A model generated the notes under the pieces. It had not been told where the DNA came from. It saw nothing but the letters and a program-made list of their open reading frames with translations, and searched no databases. Shown here in pieces: positions 1 through 8,913 of a DNA stretch of 64,000 nucleotides (positions are counted from its first letter, which is position 1; each line of letters starts with the position of its first letter). Source of the stretch: Methanococcoides sp052057775 (lineage in GTDB: Archaea; Halobacteriota; Methanosarcinia; Methanosarcinales; Methanosarcinaceae); assembly GCF_052057775.1 (NCBI RefSeq), contig NZ_CP195121.1, positions 2,170,001 to 2,234,000 on the forward strand, in the 5' to 3' direction. The position numbers were made by a program, and so were the translations under genes.

Positions 1-516
1 TTCAAGTGCCGGATCTTCAAGTCCATCATCTTCGGAGGCTTGCGGTTCGCCGGCAAGATGGAGATCAGTATTACCATTAAAAGAGACGTTGTCAACACTT
101 TCTTCTTCTGTAAGCTCAATATAAACTTCAGGAACAGTCCCTGTTATACTTTGCTGCTTCTCTTCAGATAGACCATAATCTGCCGGATCAATGGTAACTG
201 GCTCAAAGCCCTCTGGGTAACCGCGCTTTGTTTTCCGTTCTTCAGAATCGTGAGTGGACTCGTTCACAGAACTTGAAAATTTTCTGGATTTTGGCAAAAG
301 GATACCGAATTCCTCATCCTGAACATTACCAGTAGTAGTGCTTTCAGGAGCATAGCCAGAAGATCTTCTCGAACTGCTTCTTGGTGTCAGTATAACAGCT
401 TCAATATCATCTTCATCAAGATCCTGAGCGTTACTTTCTGCTTTTGCCCCGTCAGCTTCATATTCAACGACGTCATTTCGGTTCGAATCATCACTCTCGT
501 CCATTTTTTCGTACAT
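1..516 (-). CDS. Acidic hypothetical protein, truncated by window edge
   Basis: The reading frame is open from about 543 down to base 1, so the C-terminus lies outside the window. The translated part is hydrophilic, rich in Asp, Glu and Ser, with no membrane segment or signal peptide and a short basic patch (PRSSSRRSS). I do not recognise the family. An ATG at 543 is possible, but the ATG at 516 is preceded by a GAGGTGGGTGA ribosome-binding site 7 bases away and is preferred. It is divergent from pheT, with about 260 bp of AT-rich promoter DNA between them. The composition suggests a disordered or linker-rich protein; no function is inferred. Confidence 0.6.
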   Translation of the reverse strand, partial: MYEKMDESDDSNRNDVVEYEADGAKAESNAQDLDEDDIEAVILTPRSSSRRSSGYAPESTTTGNVQDEEFGILLPKSRKFSSSVNESTHDSEERKTKRGYPEGFEPVTIDPADYGLSEEKQQSITGTVPEVYIELTEEESVDNVSFNGNTDLHLAGEPQASEDDGLEDPALE

Positions 517-776
517 AAGGTTTTCACCCACCTCTTTTGCCATTGTTACACCGCAAGAAACTGTGATATGTTATGCACAGCGAAAGTCATTATGATAATA
601 ATAATGAGAACTATTGTTGATATACACTATTGAATTTATTCTATTTAAAGGAGCACCTCATAAAGAAATTTGATGAAAAATATTAAATCAAAAGCTACAC
701 ATGTTCGTTCCATTATCAATTTTACAATCGGTTCAAATTGCTAATGGTCATATAAGATGACCGCGGAGATACCTAT

Positions 777-2399
777 ATGCCAATAATTACCCTACAATAT
801 GAGGATCTGGAATCGCTCACACGTTCAGATAAGGATACCATAATCGACCGTGTACCAATGATAGGTGCAGACATCGAACGTATCGAAAAAGAGTCCATAG
901 ATATCGAGTTCTTCCCTGACCGCCCCGATCTCTACAGTGTGGAAGGAGTAGCCAGAGCAATGCGCGGATTCATGAACATCGAAACAGGCCTTTGCCAGTA
1001 CGATGTCGCATCATCGGACGTAATGATCGAACTTGATGAACAGATCGAAAAAGTACGTCCGGTACTTGGCTGTGCGGTTGTAAGGGGGATCACATTTACA
1101 TCCAGTTCCATCAAGTCCCTGATGGACCTCCAGGAATCACTTCACTGGGGACTGGGAAGGAACAGGAAGAAAGTCTCCATTGGTGTCCACGATATGGCAA
1201 ATATCACTCCGCCATTCAAATACCAGGCAGTTGACCCGGATTTTAAATTCGTACCACTCGACTTCACAGAGCCAATGACAATGGATGAGATACTTGCAGA
1301 ACATCCAAAGGGAGTACGCTTTGCAGACATCCTTGAGGGTATGGAGAAATACCCATTAATAACCGATTCAAAGGGAGATGTACTTTCATTCCCACCTATC
1401 ATCAATGGAACGCTCACAAGAGTGGAAGAGAGCACAACAGATCTTTTCATTGATGTCACCGGCCTGGGAGATGCAGTCTACACTGCACTCAACATCGTAG
1501 TGACCGCACTTGCAGAGAGAGGCGGCAGGGTCGAATCTGTGAAGATCGTTTACCCGGACGGAACTGAAAAAGTCACTCCTGACATGACACCTCGCGACCT
1601 TAAGCTCCCAAGGGCCGAGATCGATGAACTGATCGGTTTTGAACTTTCCAATGATGAGATAATCAACGAGCTGGAAAGAATGGGATTCGGTGCAAGCCTT
1701 GCTGACAACGGGGAGAGCTTTGACGTAAAGGTACCATGCTACAGGGCTGACATATTGCACAACTTCGATGTGATCGAGGATATTGCCATTGGATACGGCT
1801 TTGATAAAATCCAGAGCGAGTTCCCAAAGAACGCAACTGTCGGATGTGCACACCCGATCTCCCTTACAAGCAGTGCAATGCGCGAGATAATGGTAAGCCT
1901 TGGATACTCAGAGGTCATGCCTTTCACACTCACCAGCCAGAAGGTGCATTTTGAGTGGATGTGCCGTGAAGAGACAGACGATGTAACTTTCGTACTCCAT
2001 CCAATAAGCGAAGACCAGACGATGGTCAGGACCACCATCCTGCCAAACCTCATGGAGATCATCTCCCTGAACCAGCACCATGAACTTCCACAGCGCATCT
2101 TCGAGGTAGGAGAGGTGGTTGTGAACGCAAAGAACAGGCTGCACCTTTCAGCTGCGTCAATTCATGCGCAGGCAAACTTCACAGAGATCAGAGAGGTCCT
2201 TGATGCTGTGATGAGAGAAAGGGACATAGAATACGAAGTTACAGAATCAACAGATCCTGCATTCATTGAAGGCAGGCGTGCTGACATCATTGTAGATGGT
2301 AAAAAGGTCGGAGTAATGGGAGAACTCTATCCGGGAGTTATCGTCAACTTTGGCCTAGGTCAGCCGGTGGTTGGTTTTGAGATCGACCTGACAGAATAA
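777..2399 (+). CDS. pheT: Phenylalanyl-tRNA synthetase beta subunit
   Basis: Cytoplasmic enzyme subunit that with PheS charges tRNA-Phe. The 540-residue product has the archaeal/eukaryotic short PheT architecture: an N-terminal segment beginning PIITLQYEDLE, the B3/B4 editing-type region (FFPDRPDLYSVEGVARAMRG), a B5 domain around residues 270-345 (LPRAEIDELIGFELSNDEI, then CYRADILHNFDVIEDIAIGYG) and a C-terminal aaRS-like core ending in GELYPGVIVNFGLGQPVVGFEID. The ATG has a GGAG ribosome-binding site. No pheS is adjacent in the window. A strong hairpin with a T-tract follows the stop codon. Confidence 0.96.
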   Translation: MPIITLQYEDLESLTRSDKDTIIDRVPMIGADIERIEKESIDIEFFPDRPDLYSVEGVARAMRGFMNIETGLCQYDVASSDVMIELDEQIEKVRPVLGCAVVRGITFTSSSIKSLMDLQESLHWGLGRNRKKVSIGVHDMANITPPFKYQAVDPDFKFVPLDFTEPMTMDEILAEHPKGVRFADILEGMEKYPLITDSKGDVLSFPPIINGTLTRVEESTTDLFIDVTGLGDAVYTALNIVVTALAERGGRVESVKIVYPDGTEKVTPDMTPRDLKLPRAEIDELIGFELSNDEIINELERMGFGASLADNGESFDVKVPCYRADILHNFDVIEDIAIGYGFDKIQSEFPKNATVGCAHPISLTSSAMREIMVSLGYSEVMPFTLTSQKVHFEWMCREETDDVTFVLHPISEDQTMVRTTILPNLMEIISLNQHHELPQRIFEVGEVVVNAKNRLHLSAASIHAQANFTEIREVLDAVMRERDIEYEVTESTDPAFIEGRRADIIVDGKKVGVMGELYPGVIVNFGLGQPVVGFEIDLTE

Positions 2400-2420
2400 G
2401 ACCAGGTTTTAGATTCAATT

Positions 2421-2448
2421 TCCCGGATGAACTCCGGGATCCTTTTTT
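2421..2448 (+). terminator. Hairpin plus T-tract terminator after pheT
   Basis: TCCCGG (2421-2426) pairs with CCGGGA (2434-2439) across a 7-base loop, and a run of six T follows at 2443-2448. It lies between pheT and the convergent rhomboid gene. It is a typical intrinsic-style terminator, and archaeal termination mainly needs the T-tract. Confidence 0.7.
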
Positions 2449-3328
2449 AAATTATTTTATTCACCTGCTCAAGCATGAGAGTGGACAACAATCCAAAAAC
2501 ATATCCTATATAGTGTCCCAGACTGTTGATAATTCCGGTTTCCCTTACAACCTCTTCAGGTATTAACAAAGGGAGACCTACCAGGAAATATATGAGGAGC
2601 AGATAAACGATCAGGGAATAGAACATGATAAGTTTCGATGAACTCCGACCTAACCCTGATCCGAAAAATGAATGGAGTTTCAGGGATACCTGATCAAAGA
2701 AAGACCTGTTGAGATATGCAGTGATCAGCAGAAGTACAGAAATTGACAGGTACATGTAAATCGATACATGCAAGTGAAAGATCACCAGGAAAAGGTTCAG
2801 GAATATCAAAAAGTAAACGAACTCATGCCCAACCTGCGGATAATAATATTTCTTGCAATACCTGTAGAAAACAAACATAAGGTAAGCTACCAGTGCACTC
2901 ACGATCCCCGAATATCCCTGCACAGGAAGTAAAAGACCTGTGAAGTAAACCATTGAAAATGAAACAATAAATGGCAATATGAAAGAAAACAACAGGAAAG
3001 AGATAATGAAAAACCTCCTGTCGGTCTCAAAGTTGATGATAAGGAACATAATGACCAGATACGAGATCACATTCCCCATCAGATGCGAATATGAGGAATG
3101 GACATAATTTGACAAAAACAGGGTTTCTATCTTAGGGTCAGATGGAAAGAGAATAAGATGGTCAAACTTCAGATAATCCGGCAGGATAAACAGCATCAGA
3201 AGGAGAGATGGAATGAAAAGGAACAAAAGAAAGATATCCGTATCCTTCCACCCAACACTAAGGAAGTGGAATTTATTGATCCCTTCTTTCAGACTTATAT
3301 CCATATATCTTAATTGTCTGCAATACAT
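2447..3328 (-). CDS. Rhomboid-family intramembrane serine protease
   Basis: Predicted polytopic membrane protease of 293 residues that would cleave transmembrane segments of other proteins. The rhomboid signatures occur in order: H-x3-N at about residues 82-86 (HLMGN, oxyanion side), the GxSG nucleophile motif at about 138-141 (GYSG, Ser140) and the catalytic histidine at about 272 in LGHYIGYVFG. At least six hydrophobic stretches surround them, and the hydrophilic N-terminus is about 30 residues. An alternative start is the Met at residue 9; neither start has a convincing ribosome-binding site. Overall similarity to well-known rhomboids looks low, but the spacing of the catalytic residues is right. 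No obvious substrate gene is adjacent. Confidence 0.8.
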   Translation of the reverse strand: MYCRQLRYMDISLKEGINKFHFLSVGWKDTDIFLLFLFIPSLLLMLFILPDYLKFDHLILFPSDPKIETLFLSNYVHSSYSHLMGNVISYLVIMFLIINFETDRRFFIISFLLFSFILPFIVSFSMVYFTGLLLPVQGYSGIVSALVAYLMFVFYRYCKKYYYPQVGHEFVYFLIFLNLFLVIFHLHVSIYMYLSISVLLLITAYLNRSFFDQVSLKLHSFFGSGLGRSSSKLIMFYSLIVYLLLIYFLVGLPLLIPEEVVRETGIINSLGHYIGYVFGLLSTLMLEQVNKII

Positions 3329-3423
3329 TATAACTTTTTGATAATTGGATCGATACAGAATTGACCTTCAGTAATAAGAAAGATACAAGATAATGACAAG
3401 ATCGTAAATAGAATAGAATAGAA

Positions 3424-3518
3424 CGGGCCCGCCGCGATTCGAACACGGGTCAATGGGTCTCTTCGGGGAATGATCCACTTCGAAGCCCATGAGGATATCC
3501 TGGCTACCCTACGAGCCC
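3424..3518 (-). tRNA. tRNA-Arg(UCG) with an archaeal intron
   Basis: On the minus strand the 5' acceptor GGGCTCG pairs with 3' CGGGCCC (one G-U), the T arm is CCGTG-TTCGAAT-CGCGG, and the D arm is GGGT/ATCC. The anticodon stem ATGGG/CCCAT encloses about 28 bases instead of 7. A loop CU-UCG-AA can be drawn with about 21 bases of intron after position 37. CTTCG pairs with CGAAG inside the intron, giving the central helix of a bulge-helix-bulge splice site. No CCA is encoded. The anticodon call depends on the exact intron boundary; Arg(UCG) is the best fit because it keeps U33. Confidence 0.78.
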
Positions 3519-3687
3519 TTTAAGAATTGAATTGCGTTGTATCATTGCGATGTTTTGTATTAAACCTTTCTATCGCAGAAGCTTTGCCATCGATCCAATT
3601 TGCCAGATCCCGTTTACTTTACCCTCACACCCAGTATCAGGCTTGCATATCAGACCTGCCAATCTTATTTGCTCATACTTGCATATC

Positions 3688-4464
3688 TCACTTGCCTATC
3701 AGGGAATACTGCACCATCACAGCTATCGATATTAGAACAATTCCCAGTATCCTACTAAAATAGTTCTCAAAGAACACACGTAACCTGTCTTGGCGAAGAT
3801 ACATCAAGCGGGAGCCGATCTGCCCACCCACCAATGCGGTCACACCCATCCCACCAAGCAGGAAGAAATCGATCTCCAGACTGCCTATATGAGAAAGGAA
3901 GCCAAAAAGGGAGGAGAAGAGGACAACCAGGGAGGAGGTTGCAGGCGCAGCTTTTATCCCAAATCCCAGAAGCAATAATGCCGGTACCAGGAATGTGCCT
4001 CCGCCGATCCCGAGCATTCCTGCAAGTATCCCGATGAAAAGCCCAAGAGCGATCCCAAGAACCAGACGTTCTTTTCGGCCGGCCTTAATCCCGCATTCTG
4101 ATTTCCCGATCTTTCTTGAGAATATCATAATGAGCCCTGCAAGTGCCACTATCAGACTGAATACTGTGAGTATTGTGTTTTCAGGGACGGACTGTGATAC
4201 GAAGGCTCCTAATGGAGCAGCGATCGCTGAGGACACTATAAATGGAGCAGCTGTGTGAAAGTCTACCATCTTTTTTTTGATATAGGTCATGGAAGCTGAA
4301 AAAGTGGTTACGACATTCAACAGTAATGCAATTGTGATCGCTGTTAAAAGGTCCATCCCGAGCCAGTAGAGAAGTGGCACATATATGATAGCTCCACCCA
4401 TCCCCAGAAAAGAGAAAAGGATCGAAAGGCAGAAAACTATGACAAAATAGAGAAATGGTTCCAT
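3688..4464 (-). CDS. TauE/SafE (sulfite exporter) family permease
   Basis: Membrane protein of 258 residues with about eight hydrophobic segments. It has the two-repeat layout of the TauE/SafE (DUF81) family: an N-terminal glycine motif (FLGMGGAIIYVPLL) and the matching second-half motif (GMLGIGGGTFLVPALLLLGF), each followed by a conserved Ala/Thr-Ser stretch. Family members export sulfite, sulfoacetate or other small organosulfur anions, but the substrate cannot be read from sequence. The gene is convergent with nothing close by and lies 21 bp downstream of the RCK/TrkA gene in the same direction, so cotranscription is possible. Confidence 0.85.
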   Translation of the reverse strand: MEPFLYFVIVFCLSILFSFLGMGGAIIYVPLLYWLGMDLLTAITIALLLNVVTTFSASMTYIKKKMVDFHTAAPFIVSSAIAAPLGAFVSQSVPENTILTVFSLIVALAGLIMIFSRKIGKSECGIKAGRKERLVLGIALGLFIGILAGMLGIGGGTFLVPALLLLGFGIKAAPATSSLVVLFSSLFGFLSHIGSLEIDFFLLGGMGVTALVGGQIGSRLMYLRQDRLRVFFENYFSRILGIVLISIAVMVQYSLIGK

Positions 4465-4485
4465 GAATGTTCTTCCACCGAATGA

Positions 4486-5172
4486 TCAATCCTGTTTTAT
4501 GAAAACGTTCCTGAACTTCTCGATCTGTTCCCTGCTTCCAACCACTGCGATGGTATCCCCCACCCCCAGCACGAAGGAAGATGGAAGGGAAGAAGTAACA
4601 GAACCATTTCTATCCACACCGATGATACGACAATCGAACTTATTGATAAGATCCAGTTCACCTATGCTCAGGTCAGCCATAGATGAACCCTCTTTAAGCT
4701 GGAACTTCTGTATCTCAATACCCTCATAGAGGACAATATCTTCATAAAACTGGTGACAATCCGCTTTTGTACAGGTGGATGTGATCCTGGCTAGCAGTTG
4801 ACCTGCAACAATTGAAAGCGAACCTACATAGTCAGCACCTGCCTTGTAGAGCTTATCAATGGAATTCACAGAATTTGCACGGGAGAATATTATGCAGTCC
4901 GGTTTCAATCCACGTGCCATGAGAGTTGCAAAGATGACCTCAGTATCGGTATTCAGTGTGATGATAACAGTTGATGCCTTTTCAATACCTGCTTCCTTGA
5001 GAACAGACTCATCGGTACCGTCACCAACAACATACTCAAAATCAACATTTGAGAATCCTGCTTCGTTTTTGTCTACAACTGTGAAATGAACAGCATTTTC
5101 AATAAATACTTCAACTATACGCTTTCCGACATCCCCATAGCCAAGTACTATTAAATGTTCATTTGTTATCAT
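4486..5172 (-). CDS. RCK/TrkA domain protein (K+ transport regulator)
   Basis: Soluble protein with an N-terminal Rossmann RCK_N (TrkA-N) domain, seen in VLGYGDVGKRIVE (GxGxxG nucleotide site) and VVGDGTDESVLKEAGIEKA, followed by an RCK_C domain in the last 80 residues (KFQLKEGSSMADLSIGELDL...GVGDTIAVVGSREQIEKF). Such proteins gate potassium channels or Trk transporters through NAD(H) or other ligands. It starts a few bases after the K+ channel gene, which itself carries an RCK region, so the two probably form one operon. An AAAGGA site 9 bases upstream favours the ATG at 5172 over the in-frame ATG at 5181. Confidence 0.88.
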   Translation of the reverse strand: MITNEHLIVLGYGDVGKRIVEVFIENAVHFTVVDKNEAGFSNVDFEYVVGDGTDESVLKEAGIEKASTVIITLNTDTEVIFATLMARGLKPDCIIFSRANSVNSIDKLYKAGADYVGSLSIVAGQLLARITSTCTKADCHQFYEDIVLYEGIEIQKFQLKEGSSMADLSIGELDLINKFDCRIIGVDRNGSVTSSLPSSFVLGVGDTIAVVGSREQIEKFRNVFIKQD

Positions 5173-5185
5173 GATCATCATTCCT

Positions 5186-6190
5186 TTAATCGGTAAGCTT
5201 ACCTAATTTCTGAAGCTGCTCCATGCTTCCCACTGCAATAATGACAGTATTTTCCTTTATGACATCGCCCGGATTGATGTTAAACGTAAGCTGTCCACCT
5301 TTTCTTAAGCCTACAATGGTAGCTCCGGTCCTCTCATGAACATTTGCCTGTGCAAGCGTCTTCCCGATCAACGCACTCTTTGAATATATCGGCAGCTCTA
5401 TGATCCTGCAACCTTCAAAGAACTCGGTAGTACCGAAGAGCACACCAAGATACGGGTCAGCAGCTTTCTTCCCAAAGAAACGACCCAGGACCAGTTTAGG
5501 CGATATGACACGGTCAGCGCCTGCATACTTCAGGTACTTGATCTTGGAAGCATCCTCTGCTACGGCTATGATCCTGACATCACTCACTTTCCGTGCAGTA
5601 AGAACAATATTCGCGTTCTCGTTATCGGACTGGTTTGCAATGAGAAAACGGGCGGAATTAACGTTAGCGTTCTCAAGTGTGCCCTCATCACTCGGATCCC
5701 CGTAGATACAGGAAATGTTCTCTTTTGTCAGACTCCGAAGAACTTCGTCATCATCAGATACAATGACAAATTTTGTGTTCTGCTCTTTGAACTCTTCTAC
5801 AAGGGTCTCCACAAGCGGGTTATATCCGCATACTATGATGTGGTCAGAAAAATTCTTTGGAACCTTTACAGCAAGTGGCAGTTTCATGGTCTTCTCGAAC
5901 CATGGAGTTATGACCAGTGTGATAAGTATCCCAAAGAACAAGGGAATACCCGACAACTGCACAATAATGGAGAAGATCTTCCCGACTTGTGACATGAAGA
6001 CTATATCACCATAACCGACCGTGGTCACGGAAGCCATTACCCAGTAAAGCGCATTTACCAGATTTGCATATTCATACTGGCCCTCGTATACCATCAGATG
6101 CATAAAGATAACCATATAGACCAGTACAATACCAATGGATATGGCAATATAAGCTGCAATAGATGAAGTCAGGATCTTCGGATATCTCAT
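5186..6190 (-). CDS. MthK-like potassium channel with RCK domain
   Basis: Two-transmembrane K+ channel. An N-terminal helix (residues about 10-37) is followed by a pore loop with the selectivity filter TTVGYGD at about residues 56-62, a second helix, then a cytoplasmic RCK module (DHIIVCGYNPLVETLVEEF; IYGDPSDEGTLENANV) and an RCK_C domain (IIELPIYSKSALIGKTLAQANV). The layout matches MthK and bacterial Kch. The Met at 6190 has an AGAGGG site at 6 bases; the ORF can extend five codons further to 6205. The RCK protein gene follows four bases downstream. Confidence 0.9.
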   Translation of the reverse strand: MRYPKILTSSIAAYIAISIGIVLVYMVIFMHLMVYEGQYEYANLVNALYWVMASVTTVGYGDIVFMSQVGKIFSIIVQLSGIPLFFGILITLVITPWFEKTMKLPLAVKVPKNFSDHIIVCGYNPLVETLVEEFKEQNTKFVIVSDDDEVLRSLTKENISCIYGDPSDEGTLENANVNSARFLIANQSDNENANIVLTARKVSDVRIIAVAEDASKIKYLKYAGADRVISPKLVLGRFFGKKAADPYLGVLFGTTEFFEGCRIIELPIYSKSALIGKTLAQANVHERTGATIVGLRKGGQLTFNINPGDVIKENTVIIAVGSMEQLQKLGKLTD

Positions 6191-6339
6191 CACATTCCCT
6201 CTCATATCGTTTTGTGCTTAGAAGATAGAGGTTTAAGGTACCCCTGTAAATGCTTTTAGTGTATTTGCTACTTCCTTTCGGTCTTTGTTATTTTCCCAAT
6301 CGATATTTACTGGCCATTCTGCTGCCTTTCAGAGAAACC

Positions 6340-8085
6340 TCAGAAACCATGCACAATATATGGTCCGAATATCATGAAAAGGAAGGATATGAGGATCACA
6401 AATGTGAACGTTGCTGCTATAGCTGCTGAAATATTCGTTGCCCTTTCCTCATCCGATATGATCCTGCCTACAAAGGAGCGGACATAGTCCTTGAAAACAT
6501 GACCTCCGTCCAGGGGAACCGCAGGGAGACAATTGAAAAGGCCTACATAGAAGTTAAGCCAGCCTACCCATAGGAGAGTGTTCGCTATCCAGAAAACACC
6601 TATACCAAGTGGCTCACCCCATCCAACCGGATGGTAGAACTGTGCCAGCGTACCACTAAAACCCGGAAAACCTTCACCTGCAAATCCGACTATCGGAAGT
6701 CCAAGGAGAATAATCCAGCCGGCAAAACCAGTCATCATTGAAGGGATCGAGCGCAATGCTTCAAGGTATGCCTTTGCGGGGAACTCGCCAACAGTAATGC
6801 CAAGAGGAGCTATTGCAAGTCCGTTCGAACCATAATAAACACCAAGGAAGCCCTTGTCAGGGATGCCGTCGGGATGCGGAGCCAGCTCGACCTCAAAGAA
6901 TACGGAAGAAACATTCTCTTCCGGACTGTCAGCCCTTATAGTTTCCACAAGGATGGTCTGACCTGCACTGGTCGAGTTCATGAAGATCACAAAGTCATCT
7001 GATGAATTGATCCGGGTGTCATCAATATTGATGATCATCATACCCCCTTCGATACCAGCGGCTTCTGCGGGTGAATCCGGGACCACATCATTTACATAGA
7101 TCCCCTTTACACCCTTTCCGATCTCTTCACCGACCTGAACATCATAGACCGAAACCACATGGTCCCTGGCAGCGTGTACCTCTACTACAGTACCAGGTTC
7201 AACGCTGCTCATGTAAAGCAGGATGTCATTTGCTTTTTGGATAGGAGTATCATCGATCTGTGTGATGACCATATTATTTTGTATTCCTGCGATCTCTGCA
7301 GGGGAATCAGGAGTAACGTTGACTATCATAGCATCGCTAAGAGGTGATATAGCACCAAGCACCGGACCGAACAACAGTATCAGAGCTATTGCTGCAACCA
7401 CGAAATTGGACATGACGCCTGCTGCCAGTATCCTTGCTCTCTGCTCCCTCGTGGCAACTTTGTTTTTGTCAGGTTCTTTCTCCAGACCAAGGACCCTTCG
7501 CTCGATGGGACCTTCGGTTATATCCGTCCCTTTACCACGGTCATCTTCCTTCTTCACCCCGAAAAGCTCTTCCTCATCCGGCTCGGCGAACCCACCGATC
7601 GGAACGATAGCGAGCAGGATACCCATGGACTTGACCCTGATGCCTTCCACCTTACACAATATCGCGTGTGAGAACTCATGGACCACAAGTGTGACCAGAA
7701 GGGCAATCACCCCCCAGGAAAGAGGTATGAACTCATTTATACCCGGGATCAGGAAGATGTTCCTTGCCTCATTGAACTTACCGGGCTCTGGTAGTGTATT
7801 ATCGCCAATTGATGATAGCATGGCAACATCCGATACAACTATAATGAGGAACATGGCGAACATACCGATGAACATCAGGACTATGCCTATGTTTGCGAAC
7901 AATTTCCACGTGCTTTTAGGCCTTGCAAGGAAGTCCAGCAGCTTCTGCCCCCTTAGTGTCCTTATCATAAGTACAGGACCATAGGTAGAGATATTGTATC
8001 GCTCAAGTATGCCCTTTTTGTCGAGGATCGAGACGATGACCCAGTACAAAAGGAAGAATGCTATTAAAATCCTGGTTTCTATCAA
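6340..8085 (-). CDS. Site-2-type membrane metalloprotease (M50) with PDZ domains
   Basis: Intramembrane zinc protease of 581 residues. The zinc motif HEFSH is at residues 136-140 in a hydrophobic helix, and the third ligand motif (LPAVPLDGGH) is near residue 530. Between them lie two PDZ-like domains (IVNVTPDSPAEIAGIQNNMVI and VNDVVPDSPAEAAGIEGGMMI), so the insert is large, as in archaeal S2P relatives with tandem PDZ. Several transmembrane segments flank the catalytic site. It probably performs regulated intramembrane proteolysis or stress cleavage; the target is unknown. The gene stands alone. Confidence 0.9.
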   Translation of the reverse strand: MIETRILIAFFLLYWVIVSILDKKGILERYNISTYGPVLMIRTLRGQKLLDFLARPKSTWKLFANIGIVLMFIGMFAMFLIIVVSDVAMLSSIGDNTLPEPGKFNEARNIFLIPGINEFIPLSWGVIALLVTLVVHEFSHAILCKVEGIRVKSMGILLAIVPIGGFAEPDEEELFGVKKEDDRGKGTDITEGPIERRVLGLEKEPDKNKVATREQRARILAAGVMSNFVVAAIALILLFGPVLGAISPLSDAMIVNVTPDSPAEIAGIQNNMVITQIDDTPIQKANDILLYMSSVEPGTVVEVHAARDHVVSVYDVQVGEEIGKGVKGIYVNDVVPDSPAEAAGIEGGMMIINIDDTRINSSDDFVIFMNSTSAGQTILVETIRADSPEENVSSVFFEVELAPHPDGIPDKGFLGVYYGSNGLAIAPLGITVGEFPAKAYLEALRSIPSMMTGFAGWIILLGLPIVGFAGEGFPGFSGTLAQFYHPVGWGEPLGIGVFWIANTLLWVGWLNFYVGLFNCLPAVPLDGGHVFKDYVRSFVGRIISDEERATNISAAIAATFTFVILISFLFMIFGPYIVHGF

Positions 8086-8195
8086 CTGAATTCTCCGGAA
8101 TTATAGATCTGTAATAAACAATGCCTTTTCAACTAATCTGGTATCTGTTCGTATAAAAGATATGCTATTAACAGTAAAAAGCTGAACAGGTACTG

Positions 8196-8651
8196 TCAAA
8201 ACATATCGGACGAGAAAGCACCGAACTGCTGGGCAAAGTTCAGCTGATCAACTTCTTCCCAGTCCTCAGCGATCATCCCATCCTCTATACGCGTGATGGT
8301 GATACCGGTAAATCTCACATGTTTGCGTGTTGGGGGAACTCCCTGGAAGTCAGCCAGATGTGTACCGCTGGCAGTCCACCTTGTTACCACCTTGTCACCT
8401 TCAGCAATCACATCATTGATAGTGAACTGAAGATCAGGAAGAGCTTTATGGATCGATTCCATAAAGTCCATCAAAGACTCAAGATCCAGATCCTCACCAC
8501 CAAAATGCATTTGATAACCCGGGCTACACTTGTCTGTAAGTTGTTTAGGATGCCAGCCCTGATCCGAAATTCCCAGGACCAGTTCCTTGTTCCTTTCTTC
8601 AATACTGCGAGGATCAAAGGAAGCATCTTTTTCAGGCATATCTGTAGTCAT
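8196..8651 (-). CDS. SnoaL-like/NTF2-fold protein
   Basis: Small soluble protein of about 150 residues with the NTF2/SnoaL polyketide-cyclase-like pattern (ALPDLQFTINDVIAEGDKVVTRWTASGTHLADFQGVPPTRKHVRFTG split around the central barrel). It resembles ester-cyclase family proteins of unknown role in many bacteria and archaea. The first Met is ambiguous: a TTG at 8663 has an AGGTAA site directly upstream, while the ATG at 8651 is a more usual codon. It is monocistronic, between the S2P gene and the divergent tRNA-Leu. The family is reasonably clear; the function is not. Confidence 0.7.
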   Translation of the reverse strand: MTTDMPEKDASFDPRSIEERNKELVLGISDQGWHPKQLTDKCSPGYQMHFGGEDLDLESLMDFMESIHKALPDLQFTINDVIAEGDKVVTRWTASGTHLADFQGVPPTRKHVRFTGITITRIEDGMIAEDWEEVDQLNFAQQFGAFSSDMF

Positions 8652-8810
8652 CACAAAACACAATTACCTAATCTTTAATAAATATATTTCAAAGAAAAAC
8701 GAAATTTACGCCAAAAACGATCTGCTTTACACATAAAAGAACAAAATATAAGCTAGCGACAGATAAGTTTATAACAAATACTGTTATTTCTGGTAACGTA
8801 TTTCTCGAAT

Positions 8811-8896
8811 GCGGGAGTAACCAAGTGGCCAACGGTGGCAGACTCAAGATCTGCTCGTGTAGACGTTCGGGGGTTCGAATCCCTTCTCCCGCACCA
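8811..8896 (+). tRNA. tRNA-Leu(CAA)
   Basis: Acceptor GCGGGAG pairs with CTCCCGC. The anticodon arm is GCAGA-CTCAAGA-TCTGC (anticodon CAA). A long class II variable arm (TCGTGTAGACGTTC) and a T arm GGGGG-TTCGAAT-CCCTT are present, followed by A73 and an encoded CCA. A TATA-like GTTTATAAC lies about 45 bases upstream. The fumarase operon starts 17 bases after the CCA, so the tRNA may be cut from a common transcript. Confidence 0.95.
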
Positions 8897-8913
8897 CTTT
8901 AAGGTGATCTTTT

